A program made the position numbers and the translations under genes. A DNA stretch of 6,190 nt from Gammaproteobacteria bacterium (GTDB lineage Bacteria > Pseudomonadota > Gammaproteobacteria > SZUA-140), in the NCBI GenBank assembly GCA_026994735.1, contig JALWQD010000170.1, positions 1 through 6,190 on the forward strand. Direction: 5' to 3'. Shown piece by piece: positions 5,432-6,190 of the stretch. Below the pieces are notes generated by a model. That model searched no databases, had not been told where the DNA came from, and was given only the letters and a program-made list of their open reading frames with translations. The stretch's first letter is position 1, and every line of letters starts with the position of its first letter.

Positions 5432-6190
5432 AGTGTCTCATGCCCCGGATACTGGTCATGAATGGGATGGCATACGGGAATTGACTAATCCGCCACCCCG
5501 TTGGTGGATGATTGCCTTCCATGCCGGTTGGATATGGTGTGTTATTTATTTCATCCTTTACCCGGCGATTCCTCTCGCTCATGAATCGACGAAGGGCATC
5601 CTTGGCTGGACTCAAATCAAGGAATTCAAGGAAGCGGTGGCCGAGAATGATGCCATTAAGGCTCCCTTTCTGAAAAAGGTTGCCGCAATGGAAGGCAGCC
5701 AACTACTGGCCGATGCCGGGATGCGTCACTTTTCTGAGTCAGCAGCGAAGGCAGTTTTTGGTGATAACTGTGCGCCTTGTCATGGTTCTGGCGGGGAAGG
5801 CGCTGCTGGTCTGTTTCCAAATCTCGCTGATGATGATTGGCTCTATGGTGGTGATATGGATACGCTGATTGAGACAATTACTGATGGCCGTGAAGGTTTT
5901 ATGCCGGCTCATGACGAGTTACTGGAAGCGGCAGAAATTGAACAACTGGCCGATTTTGTGATCCGTTCAGCGGCACAGGGGCATGCGGATGCTGCAGGCC
6001 TGGAACTGTTTAACGAAGCGGGTTGTAGTGCCTGTCATGGTGAGGATGCCCGTGGTGGAGCCATCAATGAACTGGGTACCGGTGCCGCCAATCTGACCGA
6101 CCGTATCTGGCGTTTTGGTGGTAGCCGGGACGAGGTTCTGCGGACAATCCGCTATGGTGTTAATCAGGAAGACATCGCCCTGACACGGAC
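5415..6190 (+). CDS. ccoP: cbb3-type cytochrome c oxidase dihaem subunit III (CcoP/FixP), 3' end outside the window
   Basis: Dihaem cytochrome c anchored in the inner membrane with its globular part in the periplasm; it takes electrons from soluble cytochromes or the bc1 complex and hands them to CcoO. The window holds 258 full codons without a stop; the family is about 300 residues, so some 40-50 C-terminal residues are missing. Seen: an N-terminal WDGIRELTNPPPRWW segment (17-31) typical of the family, one membrane helix (about 31-54), first haem site CAPCH (Cys119, Cys122, His123) with probable axial Met163 in GFMPAH, and second haem site CSACH (Cys204, Cys207, His208). The second axial methionine would lie beyond the edge. 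It follows ccoQ with a 17-base overlap and has an AAGGAGG ribosome site. An eight-A run spans codons 3-5. Confidence 0.98.
   Translation, partial: MAKKNEVSHAPDTGHEWDGIRELTNPPPRWWMIAFHAGWIWCVIYFILYPAIPLAHESTKGILGWTQIKEFKEAVAENDAIKAPFLKKVAAMEGSQLLADAGMRHFSESAAKAVFGDNCAPCHGSGGEGAAGLFPNLADDDWLYGGDMDTLIETITDGREGFMPAHDELLEAAEIEQLADFVIRSAAQGHADAAGLELFNEAGCSACHGEDARGGAINELGTGAANLTDRIWRFGGSRDEVLRTIRYGVNQEDIALTR

Noticed and set aside
5280..5702. 140-codon open frame on the minus strand
   Set aside because: It lies opposite ccoQ and ccoP, which have clear motifs and ribosome sites, and its translation shows no family features.

Overview
The window looks like a chromosomal segment of a proteobacterium, most likely a gammaproteobacterium. 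This rests on the ccoN-ccoO-ccoQ-ccoP gene order, the style of the Cco proteins and the moderate base composition. No genus can be named from the sequence alone. All seven genes supported here lie on the + strand. No RNA gene, insertion sequence, CRISPR array or phage gene was seen.

Left part (1 to about 2940): surface-polysaccharide genes. The window opens inside a GT4-type glycosyltransferase whose first residues lie off the left edge. A 307-base gap without a convincing gene follows. Then come a GT2 rhamnosyltransferase-like enzyme with a C-terminal hydrophobic segment and an NAD(P)-binding sugar-epimerase-like protein of the SDR superfamily. The last two overlap by 4 bases (GTGA) and are very probably co-translated. 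Together these three look like the end of an O-antigen, exopolysaccharide or capsule locus. The epimerase-like protein keeps its nucleotide-binding motif but appears to lack the usual Tyr/Lys catalytic pair.

Middle (2938-3145): a 208-base AT-rich spacer between the polysaccharide genes and the respiratory operon. It has no clear terminator and no recognisable FNR/ANR box. It does carry a near-perfect 16-base palindrome just after the epimerase stop, and a 10-base direct repeat with a 22-base period upstream of ccoN.

Right part (3146-6190): the ccoNOQP operon for the cbb3-type (C-family) haem-copper cytochrome c oxidase, the high-affinity terminal oxidase used at low oxygen. CcoN is the catalytic subunit with all haem and CuB ligands present. 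CcoO is the membrane-anchored monohaem cytochrome c. CcoQ is the small single-helix subunit. CcoP is the dihaem cytochrome c and is cut off by the right edge. The genes are packed with 11-base, -8-base and -17-base junctions, and each has a clear Shine-Dalgarno sequence. Electrons would pass from soluble or membrane c-type cytochromes through CcoP and CcoO to haem b, then to haem b3-CuB in CcoN.

Nothing here amounts to a clearly new biological system. The most useful points for a second look are the degenerate SDR active site, the direct repeats upstream of ccoN, and the A8 tract in the ccoQ/ccoP overlap.
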